A stretch of 64,000 bases of DNA from Antedon mediterranea (GCF_964355755.1 NC_092672.1:35026501-35090500), one strand, 5' to 3'; positions 34,792 to 46,745 are shown, counted from the stretch's first letter. Numbers and translations are program-made. Notes: generated from the letters alone by a model not told the origin.

Positions 34792-37036
34792 ATGTTGGCC
34801 GATATGATGATGGATGATGTTGACGATGGAAGACAAATGCAGTCTTCTTCTCTTATTTTTGATGACTTGCCGACAAAAAGCCCAGAATCTATAAATGCAA
34901 TATCTCCTACATCCATGTCATCAGTCGATAATGATAGATTGACGGAGAATCCATTCTATCTTATGAAGAAATTACCAGGTAGTTTTCCCTTTTGAGCTAG
35001 GCCAGTCGTCATTGACAAGATAGTGTAACTGCTATTTGTGTTCGCGGTCTAAATTGATTTATTCCCTGTGTCATTTGAACTTCCCATACACACTTTTTGG
35101 TCTAGGCCTAATATATAGTCTTAAATAGAAATTACCGAAACTAATGTTTTTAACAGTACTAGCCTTTGATAATTAGTACTTTATCTAGTTTTAATGCTTT
35201 TTTTTTTATAGAGAAGGCTGAGGTTACTGGCGAGACAAACCTTATCAACCACTACGCGCTTGACCGAACGTATCAGAAGTTTTCGAGTAAGAAAGTAAAA
35301 GAACAACTTAGCACTTTTCTACCATTGATACCTGGTAAGCTGAAGGTGTTGTAATGCATTTGATTATATATTCTTCTTTCTGATGACAACTACTGTTATG
35401 TGTTTGATTCTTTTCAGAATTATTTATATGAATATGATTTAATACCCTACATATTTTTTCTTTATTGTGATTGTTGAGTTATATATTTTTAAGACTGTTG
35501 CATGATACATAACCATAACATGTATTTTGTATTGCACTTGCAATATACTTGCACTGATGAAGAGCTAGTGTTGCCCGAAAGCTCTGCAAATTTGTCTGGT
35601 TGTTTTACTTTTATAAGGTTTATTGCAAATAGCGTGCGCGACACATGGTGGAAAGGATTTGGGAGCAAACGTCATGACACGCGTACATACAACAACAAAT
35701 CTTATTTTATTTTGTATCTCCATTAAGATCCAGCCACTGATACCCATGTCATTTTTTAGTAATTTGCCTTTGGATTTATATTTTGTTTATTTTAAGTATT
35801 TGAATGTTTTTTAGGAAATATTGATACGGTTGGTTCTCAAGACAACAGTAGCCTCCAACTGTTGGTTGACAAACCTCCAATTGGAGGCAAGGAAATTCTT
35901 CAACTAAGTGGTAGTGCATTAGCAAGTTTCAAGCTACATCCAGGATCGGTATGACATGTTTCTATTACTTCAGTTTACTTTACTCAGTCTTACTAACATA
36001 AACGCTGTCTACACTGTCAAGCTAGTTTGACAAAAAAAATAGAGCTGATTAATTATGAACGATATTAATTCAAATATTCAACATTTGTACAAAAAATATA
36101 AATAATAAATAAATTGTGAAAATGGTCTGGTTCAAACCACCTCTGTCTACTGTACACTATCAAACTTGTTTGACAAAAAAAGTGTGACATGCCCAAATAA
36201 GGTAGTGATATGCCCAAATATGGTAATGATATACCCATATTGTAGTGATATGACATCATCATGTCCATATACATATAGGCACATCACATTTGTTGTCACA
36301 TAATCTGTTGAAAATGAAATGAATTTGCTTTTGTTATTAGATACCAGATCAATACAAGTTATTACATCACCAAGCTCCAAAAAAACACAAGCATAGAAGA
36401 CACAAAAGAGAACATCAGCCCCTGGAAGCAGGACAGGGATTTACTCAAGGTAATGCACAACCCCCGGGAGAGGTTCATACGCATCAAACAGCGAGTACAA
36501 ACTCGCCAATTACAGGATGGATAAACTATTTTATAATTTATCATGCTTATAAACTAAGTATAATTTGAGGCTTAGGGAGTGGAGTTGAAAGTGTAATGAG
36601 TTACAACTCTGGCACTACGTCAGGATTGAACCCTAAACCTTTGAAGACGCAGGATTTTGATAATCAAATATTTATGTTTTAACCATTTGAATCGTAGGTG
36701 GTGAGGCACAAAGTGATGAACCAAAGAAAAAGAAAGTGAAGAAACACGAAGATCCAGACAGAAAGAAAAAGAAGAAAGATAAAAAGAAAAAAAAGGTAAG
36801 AACAATGTTAGGTAAATCATCTTTCTTACAAAAATTAAAATTATGCATACATTTCAGACATGACACAAGTGGGAAATTGCATTTTTATTTTTTAATTATT
36901 ATTTTAAATTATGTATACACAGTTCAAACATGACGCAAGTAAAATTGCATTTTTATTTTTTTAGAATAAACACAGTCCAGACCACACTGGTGGTGTAGCA
37001 CCTCCACATGAAGCTGTAGGACCTGGACGGCCATGA
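34792..37036 (+). CDS. MED19: Mediator complex subunit 19
   Basis: Six exons: 34792-34978, 35212-35334, 35815-35948, 36341-36449, 36698-36795 and 36965-37036, giving 240 residues (human 244). The Med19 core is plain: NPFYLMKKLP, GETNLINHYALDRTYQKF, KKVKEQLSTFLP, DNSSLQLLVDKPPI and LASFKLHPGS. The C-terminus is Lys-rich (PKKKKVKKHEDPDRKKKKK) and ends near NKHSPDHTGG, as in vertebrates. MED19 joins the head and middle of Mediator and links activators to RNA polymerase II. The acidic Met/Asp-rich first 50 residues replace the Pro/Ala-rich vertebrate N-terminus. Intron 2 holds a copy of the 48-bp-core element; later introns hold MITE remnants. Confidence 0.95.
35554..35776 (+). mobile_element. 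48-bp-core mobile element, copy C (single core)
   Basis: Starts ctgatgaagagctagtgttg and cgaaagctctgc, and ends with one core (gatccagccactgataccc) and ttttttagtaatttgccttt. An unrelated block (agcgtgcgcgacacatgg, catgacacgcgtacat) replaces part of the 5' flank. It lies in MED19 intron 2. Confidence 0.75.
36141..36302. mobile_element. MITE family 1 copy, right end lost
   Basis: Three tandem caaatatggtagtgatat-type units; a separate left terminal fragment (gctgtctacactgtcaagct) lies at about 36002-36040. It lies in MED19 intron 3. Confidence 0.72.
36562..36660 (-). mobile_element. SINE family 2 fragment
   Basis: Reverse complement of the 3' part of the 8238 copy (ggagttgaaag, gagttacaactctggc, actacgtcaggattg). 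It lies in MED19 intron 4. Confidence 0.5.
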
Positions 37037-37067
37037 CACTGCATCTAAAGTAATAATTACTTTTGTT

Positions 37068-37195
37068 AAGCTCTGTCTACACTTTATGTGACAAAAAAAT
37101 GTGATGTGGCCATATGATGACATCATATCACTACCATATTTAGGCATATCACACTTTTTTTTTATCAAACTAGTTTGATAGTTTAAACAGAGCTT
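37068..37195. mobile_element. MITE family 1 copy
   Basis: Starts 32 bp after the MED19 stop codon. Left end aagctctgtctacactttatg; right end gtttaaacagagctt. Confidence 0.85.
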
Positions 37196-37204
37196 TAGAG
37201 GTTA

Positions 37205-37342
37205 AAGCTCGGTCTACACCTATACTTGGTTGACAAAAAAGTGTGAGGTGTCCAAATATGGTAGTGATAAGCCTAAATATGGTAGTGATATGACATCATC
37301 ATGATTTAATCATCATCAAGTTTGATAGTGTAGACAGAGCTT
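37205..37342. mobile_element. MITE family 1 copy with TA on both sides
   Basis: Ends aagctcggtctacacc and gtgtagacagagctt, flanked by TA at 37203-37204 and 37343-37344. It sits 10 bp from the previous copy. Confidence 0.85.
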
Positions 37343-37493
37343 TATGGCATTTTGGAGCACACTCACTGCAACTGTATAACAAATTTTATAAAATGATGTG
37401 TACAGTACTAAAACAGTTGTACTGCCCTCTATATACACAATGGCATAAACAGGGTATCATTTACCATTCTGCAGATGTGGATTGGTTTTTACT

Positions 37494-37673
37494 TTAAAGA
37501 TGTATTGTCCCCCAAAAAACATGAATAGGTTATTTTGTAGTTTTAATAAAGTTAATCCCTTCCATAAAAAAAGTAATGATTTCTCATATAAAATGACAAA
37601 ATTCAACCAAAACCTGACAAAAAAAAAAAAAAAATTCAACAAATTATTTTTTCATGGGGACAATACATCTTTA
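37494..37673. mobile_element. MITE family 2 copy, short
   Basis: Ends ttaaagatgtattgtcccc and ggggacaatacatcttt, 180 bp. Confidence 0.8.
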
Positions 37674-38272
37674 ACCAGACTAAAGTTGACCCATACAAAT
37701 TAGCAGTCATTTGAATAGTAGAACGTGATTTGCATAGCCATATCATAACAATTGTTTGACTATATGAAATATTTTAAACAGCTGTATATTTTAAATTTAT
37801 ATTTTATTTCAAATTCATGTATAAATTATTCAAATTATCCATGTGACAAGTTGTCTTGGATATTATTTACTAGTTTTTGTCTTTTTAACATATAGATAAT
37901 AAATTATACCAAACTATATCATACGTTGATCCTGATTTTACTGGAAAAAAATTAGTATCACTTTAAGTACAGTAATATAAAATCACTAAAAAATGAAATA
38001 ATACAGTGAGAAAGTGGCACAGTGGATAGGGTTCCCGTCTCTGAACTGAAGTTCAAATCCCAAGTATTCCAAAAGATCATCATATTCATGAATTTCTATA
38101 GTATATCAAGCATTATTATTTCGTTAGCTCGGCCAATTTGTTGGATTTTCATTCTTTTTTGTGTAATATTTTGTATATATTTCTTGAAATAAATCAAATA
38201 TGACTATTAATATTGCTTTTTATTTTCATCCCCTTACAAATATGTTGTCAACATCATGATCACAATATATAT

Positions 38273-38848
38273 CCTACACACAATTATTAACACAAAGCAA
38301 TTTGTGTGTAATTCAGGATCCCTACACACAATTATTAATATAAAGCAATTTGTGTGTAATTCAGGATCCCTACACACAATTATTTATATAAAGCAATTTG
38401 TGTGTAATTCAGGATCCCTACACACAATTATTAATATAAAGCAATTTGTGTTTAATTCAGGATCCCTACACACAATTATTAATATAAAGCAATTTGTGTG
38501 TAATTCAGGATCCCTACACACAATTATTAATATAAAGCAATTTGTGTGTAATTCAGGATCCCTACACACAATTATTAATATAAAGCAATTTGTGTGTAAT
38601 TCAGGATCCCTACACACAATTATTAATATAAAGCAATTTGTGTGTAATTCAGGATCCCTACACACAATTATTAATATAAAGCAATTTGTGTGTAATTCAG
38701 GATCCCTACACACAATTATTAATATAAAGCAATTTGTGTGTAATTCAGGATCCCTACACACAATTATTAATATAAAGCAATTTGTGTGTAATTCAGGATC
38801 CCTACACACAATTATTAATATAAAGCAATTTGTGTGTAATTCAGGATC
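38273..38848. repeat. 48-bp tandem array, 12 units
   Basis: Units of 48 bp with the motifs cctacacacaattattaa, aaagcaatttgtgtgtaatt and caggatc are almost identical. Because 48 is divisible by three, frames stay open on both strands. The sequence is unrelated to the other 48-bp core. No spacer diversity, so not a CRISPR array. Confidence 0.92.
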
Positions 38849-39287
38849 AATTTGATAGACAGTAAACTATGAAATATTGATACAGCTAATATAGCAGATA
38901 TAACTTGCACGCACGATCAACCGTGCCTACAGCGTCAGATTCCCAGTGCTACTGTATCTCCACATACTATCACATATATATCACATGTGGTGCCTGTATC
39001 ATGTAAGGTTACTGCTAGATACATGTGAAACACATGTTGTATTACCAAATATTCCTATGATACTTCGGAAATAGATAGTAAATAGATACAGTACTGGGAA
39101 TCGGCTGCCTACAGAAAACGTTTACATACATGAACGGTTTTGACCATGCTGATTAAATCATCTTCCTACATTGGAATAAGCATTGGTTAAGGGGAATCCT
39201 GGTTAAGTACTAGAAAAGTTACATAAATATAACACTATCTGTTTTCCCCCCCCCCCAAGATGTCCAATTATACCCATTTGATAGACA

Positions 39288-42200
39288 TTATGTAACCGAA
39301 ACTTTATCATAAGGCATAAAGCCAGAGTTTCCTAGCATCCGAACGGAAACTCTACCGCTAGGACGAACGCAGACCCATGTGATACTGCCGTGGTTTAAAC
39401 TAAATCGTAACCAAGCTTCTGGAGGGAGTTGTAGAGCTCTGAAATGAAGAAAAAAAAATTGGTTAAACAGTTTTAAAAATAAGGTAAAATAATGTGTCCA
39501 GACTCTAAACTGCACATCACATGACAAAGGCGACAAACACAAATAGTGTGAGCAATGCATGATGGGATGGAATTGGGAGCAATAGCGCCACCACCAGTCT
39601 ATATAAATTTTTAATTATACTGGTGGCAGTATTGCTCCAAATTCCTTCCCATCATGCATCGCTCATGCTATTTGTGTTTGTGTTTGTCGCCAAACAATGT
39701 ACTATATCTACCTGCATACAAAGTAACGTATAACATTCGCATGGCATACTAAAAGCTCTACACTATCATTCATCTGTTCAGGACTTGCTCGATGAAAATA
39801 CTTGCAAAATGCAGCCTCAATCCGAGCACCATCTTGGAAGAACTGCTGAAAAATAAAAGACAACATTTCCAAAAAACAAAGGTTCTGGTTATCAGACGCT
39901 TTGAGCATCAGGCCCAGACAATCGTTGCCATAAAAAAAAAACTTTAATCGCTAAACAATCAATCTCCTAAATAATCAAATTAATCACAAAATAAACTAAA
40001 CTTAATAATCTCTTCCAATCAGCAAAATCACCTGTAAATAATCTAGAATCAAAGAAGAATATGTTCTTGTCAAGAGGGGCCAGAAGCATTAAATGAGAAT
40101 TAAATAAAATCCAGGCAGACTTTAAAAACACAGATCAACAAATCCTTGAACATTTATCATTTTTAAATCAAATATGTCATTATTAAATGAAGTTAAAAGG
40201 AGTGAAAACCAACCGATGCTTCAGGTCTCCAGTGTCCTGCAGGGGGTTCAGGGGGAATTGGCGCCCCTTCTCGTAGAAAGTCACATGATTTACGAGGCAA
40301 ATCAGGAAAATGCTTAGCAATTATATCAGCTGTTTCGATTGCTCTGGTCATTGTGGAATTGTGAATAAGGCTAATGTCCAGTTTCATGTCTTTCAAACGA
40401 AGACCCGTCAGATGTGCTTGTTCACGACCTGAAAGTAATCAAAAGTTCTCTAAATTTAAAAAAAGTAAAAATTAAATAAATAAAAATTGATGTATATATG
40501 TACTTACACTATAAAGTACTGTACATATATACATCAATTTATATATAAACCCAAAGGCAAAATATTGAAAAAATGACAATGCTGTGGGTATCAGTGGCTG
40601 GATCTCAATGGAGATACAAAATGACAATGCTGTGGGTATCAGTGGCTGGATCTCAATGGAGATACAAAATGACAATGCTGTGGGTATCAGTGGCTGGATC
40701 TCAATGGAGATACCAAATGACAATGCTGTGGGTATCAGTGGCTGGATCTCAATGGAGATACAAAATGACAATGCTGTGGGTATCAGTGGCTGGATCTCAA
40801 TGGAGATACAAAATGACAATGCTGTGGGTATCAGTGGCTGGATCTCAATGGAGATACAAAATGACAATGCTGTGGGTATCAGTGGCTGGATCTCAATGGA
40901 GATACAAAATGACAATGCTGTGGGTATCAGTGGCTGGATCTCAATGGAGATACAAAATGACAATGCTGTGGGTATCAGTGGCTGGATCTCAATGGAGATA
41001 CAAAATGACAAAGCTGTGGGTATCAGTGGCTGGATCTCAATGGAGATACAAAATGACAATGCTGTGGGTATCAGTGGCTGGATCTCAATGGAGATACAAA
41101 ATGACAATGCTGTGGGTATCAGTGGCTGGATCTCAATGGAGATACAAAATGACAATGCTGTGGGTATCAGTGGCTGGATCTCAATGGAGATACAAAAATG
41201 ACAATGCTGTGGGTATCAGTGGCTGGATCTCAATGGAGATACAAAAATGACAATGCTGTGGGTATCAGTGGCTGGATCTCAATGGAGATACAAAATGACA
41301 ATGCTGTGGGTATCAGTGGCTGGATCTCAATGGAGATACAAAATGACAATGCTGTGGGTATCAGTGGCTGGATCTCAATGGAGATACAAAAATGACAATG
41401 CTGTGGGTATCAGTGGCTGGATCTCAATGGAGATACAAAATGACAATGCTGTGGGTATCAGTGGCTGGATCTCAATGGAGATACAAAATGACAATGCTGT
41501 GGGTATCAGTGGCTGGATCTCAATGGAGATACAAAATGACAATGCTGTGGGTATCAGTGGCTGGATCTCAATGGAGATACAAAATGACAATGCTGTGGGT
41601 ATCAGTGGCTGGATCTCAATGGAGATACAAAATGACAATGCTGTGGGTATCAGTGGCTGGATCTCAATGGAGATACAAAATGACAATGCTGTGGGTATCA
41701 GTGGCTGGATCTCAATGGAGATACAAAATGACAATGCTGTGGGTATCAGTGGCTGGATCTCAATGGAGATACAAAGAAAAAAGCGAAAAGCTAAATCTAA
41801 ACGATAAATTAAAACAGCCAGAAAAGTTAGCAATTTATCAATTTATATATATACACTATAAATAAAGTAGCTAAGCTAATTTTTTATTTTCTTAAAAATA
41901 AAAAATGTTAATATTACTAAAAGATACCTAGAAGAGTCAACGTCCTATCTTTGTCATCTTCGCGACCTATATTGTATTGTCCATGACGAATTAGGATCAA
42001 ATGGCGTGTGGCTGTTGGCTTCGCTTCTGCTAGCTTCTGATTATATATTTCATTGTCGGTTTCTTTCTTTGGTGGTTTTACTGAACTTTTTGGATCCCTT
42101 CTAAAAAATAAAACAAACAAAAGAGAACATTATTAAATAAATTATTTAAATAATATAGGCCTAGGCCTATTTATTTTATATAAATTCTAATTAGCTATAA

Positions 42201-42501
42201 ATTATTTATTATTAATATTCATAATATAGGTAGTGAATACATTTAAAACACTGGATTAAAAAAAATGATTAAATCAAATTAATATTTAAGCTAGGCATAG
42301 GATTTACTCCAAAAAGACGCACTTGTCCCAGTTATTGTCCCACTTCACACTTGGCTCGAAGTTCGTGGTCCACGATGCGTTGGCTTGAGGAAGAAACCTT
42401 CTAAAATATTTATTTTCATCATTTGTCACACCGTGGAAATACACAGCACCAGCGATTCCAGCCGATATACCACATACAACTTTTAATGACCTAGAAAACA
42501 T
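39288..42501 (-). CDS. PGAM5: PGAM5, mitochondrial serine/threonine phosphatase
   Basis: Five exons: 42323-42501, 41928-42100, 40214-40428, 39712-39845 and 39288-39438, giving 283 residues (human 289). An N-terminal membrane helix ([15 protein letters not shown], about 8-22) anchors it in the inner mitochondrial membrane. The WDNNWD motif (54-59) matches the multimerisation motif of the family. Catalytic histidine-phosphatase features: LIRHGQYN with H99, [28 protein letters not shown] and CHANVIRY with H224. The C-terminus (GFMPYDK) is conserved. PGAM5 dephosphorylates proteins such as FUNDC1 and acts in mitophagy, mitochondrial dynamics and cell death. Intron 2 contains a 1.3-kb tandem-repeat element, and intron 4 a hairpin MITE. 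It is head-to-head with HGH1. Confidence 0.95.
39529..39691. mobile_element. Hairpin MITE in PGAM5 intron 4
   Basis: A 163-bp near-palindrome: arms ggcgacaaacacaaatag, gcaatgcatgatggga and gccaccaccagt face their complements across a ~20-bp AT-rich loop. Related partial sequence near 33085-33195 shares the gatgcatgatg motif context. Confidence 0.75.
40548..41837 (-). mobile_element. 48-bp-core mobile element, copy D, ~25 cores
   Basis: Left edge aacccaaaggcaaaatattg; cores from 40573 to 41776 repeat gacaatgctgtgggtatcag then tggctggatctcaatggag. Three units have one extra A. The right flank gcgaaaagctaaatctaaac and agccagaaaagttagc ends without the hammerhead-like part. Flanked by the 14-bp duplication tcaatttatatata (40534-40547, 41838-41851). 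It lies in PGAM5 intron 2. Confidence 0.9.
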
Positions 42502-43249
42502 GTTTAAATGCAGTTTTTTTAAAGAAAGTTTCGATCAAGTTCGTTTACAAGGAGGCAGCCATTTTATATATTTCAGGCATGTCCAAAGAAATGTTATTTT
42601 GAAATATTAAATGTATAATTTTTAATAAATCTAGATCACATAAAGTATTTAAATAAAATTACTGCTTAAAAATAGATTATTTTATTGTTGGAGATATTGT
42701 GTATAGTATTAATATGATGACTTAAAACTTTGAATTTTGAACTAGTAGCCGCCTCCTATCTGTTTTCTGCTAAATAAAAACCAAAATAAAGTTTCAACAC
42801 GTGAAAGATATTTCGGGGAACAACGTATCTGTATTTTTCGACGGACTCCTTTTTCGACAAGGTGCCGTAATTGCACAGTATTTACAAAATACACTTACGG
42901 AGAATAGTGTAAATTAATAATTTACATCAAATAAATATAAGGCTGGCTAGCTAGGCAGAAACATAGTTGTTTAGGACACACACGTCACGGTTGTTGCATA
43001 ATAATGTTAGTGTGTCGTAAAATGAATATATGCATAGGCGGCCTAGGTTAAAAATTATTATTATGAAAAGTGTTTTGTGTGTATAACTAGGCGTAGTGTA
43101 TTCTACCTGAGTTGTAGTTATCGTATGAAATTAATAAATAGGGTTTGGCTGTAGCAGGTATATAAACTAATATATAGTAATATGTATTCTAAGCAAATAT
43201 AATAAATTACACTTTTACTTACAGAAGAAGAAATTGACAACTGTTTGCC
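42502..43249. promoter_or_regulatory. Divergent promoter region, PGAM5 / HGH1
   Basis: 748 bp between the start codons. A palindromic E-box CACGTG lies at 42798-42803. The HGH1 coding exon is preceded by an acceptor (tttacttacag, exon from about 43224), so HGH1 has an upstream non-coding exon in this gap. No palindromic CRE is present here, unlike the other two divergent gaps. Confidence 0.55.
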
Positions 43250-45106
43250 ATGGAGACTGAGGAAATATTCCAATTTCTATCTCCATCTGCGAGAATTGAT
43301 GTGAAGGCATTTGCTTTGGATTACGTCCTTGGTTTAACCAGCACAACAGAGGGAAAGGCGCTATTGTCATCTGATAAACGATATATCGAATCAATATTCA
43401 GTTTAACAAAGGACTCCACATCATCGATTGTCAAAGATTCCTACATAGCGCTCATAGGCTTATCAGCAGATGATGCGTTTGCAAATACGATGATTACGGA
43501 CTATTGTATCGTTCCTTCGCTTCTGGAGTATATCGTTAATGAAGAAAGTGATCATGTTGATACAGTCTGCATGTTACTTGCAAATTTAAGTCGCAATTCA
43601 TTTTGCTGTCGGAAATTAATTGAGCTTATAGACTCGGAAGAGTGCTCTGTTAAACTATCGAAAATTGTTGAAGTTTTCTGTCAGAAAAAATTTAACAAGA
43701 AGGAGAATAATTTAGACCATCTTGGGCTGTTTTTGTCGAACATTACTCAGCTGAGAGAGGGACGAGTGTTTGTGTTGGATAGGACACAGTGCGTAGTTCA
43801 ACGTCTGTTACCGTATACTGAGTATGACGCATCAGAAATGAGAAAAGGTGGTGTAATTGGAGCCTTGCGGAATTGTTGTTTTGAAACTGGTGCGTAGTAT
43901 TGTTGTAGGACATTGGTCAGATCAAGAAAATTTAACAAGCTGAGCTCCGGAGGGTTTATGTGTGACTGCGACACAATCAGTTCCACACCCCTTAACAGAA
44001 ACTGCACGCCATGGATAATATGTACATAGTACAGTACTGTTGGTATTTGTCGCAGCCAGACATAAGATCAAAGGACTGTTACGAGTTCCTATTTTGGCAA
44101 GGCGAGCTCAGTGTCCAGTTGTTAGATTGCATTGGTCAGATGTATGAATGACTTGGGTCAAATCTGAATCAGAGAGATGACCATGATAGCAGTCACAATG
44201 CCCAAGAATCTTTGTACCTATGTAGATGATAATTAACTTTTAAAATATGGTTTCATTATTTGTAGATAATTTATTTTTGTTTACAGATGACCATGAGTGG
44301 CTGTTGAGTGATAAAGTCGAAATCCTTCCTCATCTCCTCCTGCCATTGGCTGGACCAGAAGAGCTGACCGAGGAAGACATGGAGGGTATGCCAGATGATC
44401 TTCAGTACCTCGGCGACGATAAAAAAAGAGAACCCAATCCAAATATCAGAAAGATGTTAATAGAATCAATATGCCAGGTATAATGTAATTTGTAGATTGA
44501 TTTTTTTCCCAACTTTTATTACCAAAGAAAAAGAGTGTTTTGGCATAATGGTATCATACTAGCATATGAGAGTGCCACATTGCTTATATCCATAAGCTCT
44601 GTCTACACTATCAAACTAGTTTGACAAAAAAAGTATGATGTGCCCAAGCCCAAATATGTTAGTGATATGCCCAAATATGTTAGTGATATGACATCATCAT
44701 GTCCTTATATGGCCACATCACATAAAATTTGATAGTGTGGACAGGGCTTCATTTTTAGGATTTGAACACAAAGATGTTGGTCCTGTGCCCGATAAAAAAC
44801 AATTTGGTATAAAAATACAGTATTTTAATAATTGTTAAAAACATTTTTTTTCCACAGCTATGTTCTACAAAAGAAGGAAGAAAGATTGTGAAAGACAAAA
44901 GAACATATGTAATAATAAGAGAGCTGCATAAAACAGAGAATGACAAGGAGGTGTGTGTTGCAATTGAACATTTGATACAGTTATTGATTGGAGATGAGCC
45001 AGAGAAAGGCATGGAAAACCTAAAGACGGTTGAAATACCGCCAGAAGTTGATGACAAGCTTAATAAAATTATGCTGCAACATGACAAATTAGAACATAAC
45101 AAATAA
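43250..45106 (+). CDS. HGH1: HGH1 homolog (FAM203), eEF2 folding factor
   Basis: Three exons: 43250-43889, 44287-44477 and 44858-45106, giving 359 residues. The protein is an all-helical Armadillo/HEAT-type repeat protein. Recognisable HGH1 segments are MLLANLSRNSFCCRKL, GLFLSNITQLREGRVFVLD and MRKGGVIGALRNCCFETG in exon 1. Exon 2 has ILPHLLLPLAGPEE, DDLQYLGDDKKREPNPNIRK and MLIESICQ. Exon 3 has LCSTKEGR, KRTYVIIRELHK and a conserved C-terminal region. HGH1 is a cytosolic co-chaperone that recruits TRiC and Hsp90 to newly made eEF2. The start codon at 43250 follows an acceptor at about 43224. A MITE copy sits in intron 2. Confidence 0.93.
44594..44749. mobile_element. MITE family 1 copy
   Basis: HGH1 intron 2. 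Two tandem caaatatgttagtgatatg units; right end gtgtggacagggctt. Confidence 0.85.
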
Positions 45107-45178
45107 CAACTTATAAAATTATTGTTTTTAAAATTAAAACCACCCGCCGTTGATATACTCAAACTTTTTTTAAGAATT

Positions 45179-45326
45179 AAGCTCTGTATACACTACCAAA
45201 CTAGTTTGACAACACAAAGTTTGATGTACTTTGCCCATATATGGACACGATGACATCATAGCACTACTATATTTGGGTACATCACCCTTTGTTTGCCAAA
45301 CTAGTTTGATAATGTAGACAGAGCTT
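45179..45326. mobile_element. MITE family 1 copy
   Basis: Starts about 70 bp after the HGH1 stop. Ends aagctctgtatacact and atgtagacagagctt. Confidence 0.85.
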
Positions 45327-45387
45327 ATGGATATAAGCCACTTCCAACTAGAAATATTTCTAGGTTTTGTTACGATTCAAGGCCGTT

Positions 45388-45690
45388 AGTGAGTGAGTGG
45401 CCGAGCGGTTAAGACAGTGGAACCGTAATCACGTAGCCATAACATCGGCAGGGGTTCGAGGCTCACTCACTCCATGGTTCTGGTGGTAGAACGAGTCTTC
45501 TCGGATAAGGACTATAAACCGTAGGTCCAGTGTACACAACTTGCTCGTGTGCACTTTAAAGAACCTAGTACATCTTTCGAGACGAGTAGGGGGTTACCCC
45601 GGTGTAGTAGTACATCACAGCCACTGATCACCAACTAGGCCCTCTGGGAGATCAGTCTTTGACTGAAGAGGTCACCCAGTATAAAGATAA
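45388..45690 (+). mobile_element. SINE family 1, full copy with Ser/Leu-type tRNA head
   Basis: The head reads gagtggccgagcggttaaga (A box) and ggggttcgaggctc (B box). The body includes ggactataaaccgtaggtcc, gtgtgcactttaaagaacct and gggggttaccccggtg. Partners at 60875-60975 and 62855-63062 share head and body. RNA polymerase III transcription is inferred from the boxes. Confidence 0.8.
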
Positions 45691-46148
45691 AACAAACAAA
45701 CTTAGCCAGCAAGAGGCAAAAAACGTTGTCATCGCTCATTTATACAGTACTGTACTGTTTTAATAATTATATTAAAAACATCTTTGCCTCGTCTGCTTTT
45801 AATCTTCTCTCGCTACGGCCCTGTAATTACTTTTAAAGTAAAGAGAGACATTCTGGTGAAAAACGGTAAACAAATTGAAAAAAACCAATCAAGACCAAAA
45901 CTAAACGAAACTGTTATTAATGTTGACTGTTAATTTTAATCAAGCGAAAAATGTTATTAATTACTATAAAAAATTATGTATATAAATGATGTTATAATAG
46001 GAAATTATAACAGGTGAAGGTACTATGGTATTTGCATATCTCACTTAATTGAAAAATATTTATAATTATAATAATACAATCATTTTCAGTTTTTTGCTAA
46101 AGCAAATTCATAATTAAAATGACATTCAAATACAAATACTTCTCTATT

Positions 46149-46303
46149 AAATTCTGTCTACACTATCAAACTTTATGCGACAACAAAAATGTGACATGCC
46201 CATATATGGACATGATGATGTCATACCACTACCATATTTGTACATATAACTACCATGTTTGGCCACACCACACTAGTTTGATATAATAGTGCAGACAGAG
46301 CTT
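46149..46303. mobile_element. MITE family 1 copy
   Basis: Ends aaattctgtctacact and gtgcagacagagctt. Confidence 0.83.
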
Positions 46304-46379
46304 TATATTGTTTTAAGTTTGATTTTAATAAATAACATATTCACACATCATCTATATTTTGTATTGCATTATTACTTTA

Positions 46380-46620
46380 CCTTGATTTACCTTGACCTTT
46401 AGACTATAAACCTGTTAAGGTTTGTGAGTCCCTCTTTGAACATCTTGGTTATATGGCTCAAACTTTAGGTTGTGGGTTTTCCAGTGTGTTTCAAGATGGG
46501 TTTTAAAATTATTTATAGAGGATGCATTTACTATATGATATGGCAAACTATTCCAATCATTTACTGCAGATATTGAAAAGAATTTCTGTCTGTGTTTCGA
46601 TTTACTATGAACTTTTTTAA
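46380..46620 (-). mobile_element. Non-LTR retrotransposon 3' fragment
   Basis: The minus strand encodes KFFSISAVNDWNSLPYHIV and INNFKTHLETHWK, the typical C-terminal end of LINE reverse transcriptase polyproteins, followed by a repetitive 3' tail (aaggtcaaggtaaatcaagg). The rest of the element is absent. Confidence 0.75.
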
Positions 46621-46745
46621 TTTAAAAATATATATATATTCTTCTTTTCGATTGTGTTAGCCTATTTTAATAAACAGCCAGTATTCCATGACGCAAGCCA
46701 TTCTCCTTGGTTTGGTTTCTACTTGCATTACAAAGAATTGATATA

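Larger units (their letters stand above)
37037..39287. other. Convergent intergenic region, MED19 / PGAM5
   Basis: No coding exon was found. It holds two adjacent MITE copies (37068, 37205), a TATTGTCCCC-type element (37494) and a 48-bp tandem array (38273-38848). An AATAAA at 38188-38193 could serve a long MED19 3' UTR; nothing decides this. Confidence 0.5.

Noticed and set aside
38005-38060. Possible tRNA gene (agtggcacagtggatagggtt … gttcaaatccc)
   Set aside because: A- and B-box-like pieces only; no acceptor stem pairing was found, so it is more likely a SINE head remnant.
38273-38848. CRISPR-like regular array
   Set aside because: Units are contiguous with no unique spacers, and the genome is animal.
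38256-38855. 199-residue frame repeating HTIINIKQFVCNSGSL
   Set aside because: Product of the 48-bp tandem array; nearly identical bases in every unit, and the opposite strand is equally open.
40472-41865. Open frames of 150-227 residues on both strands in PGAM5 intron 2
   Set aside because: Same 48-bp core artefact; no splice, start or homology evidence.
45388-45470. Functional tRNA-Ser/Leu gene
   Set aside because: A- and B-box motifs are good, but the sequence continues into a repeated body shared with other copies, so it is a SINE.
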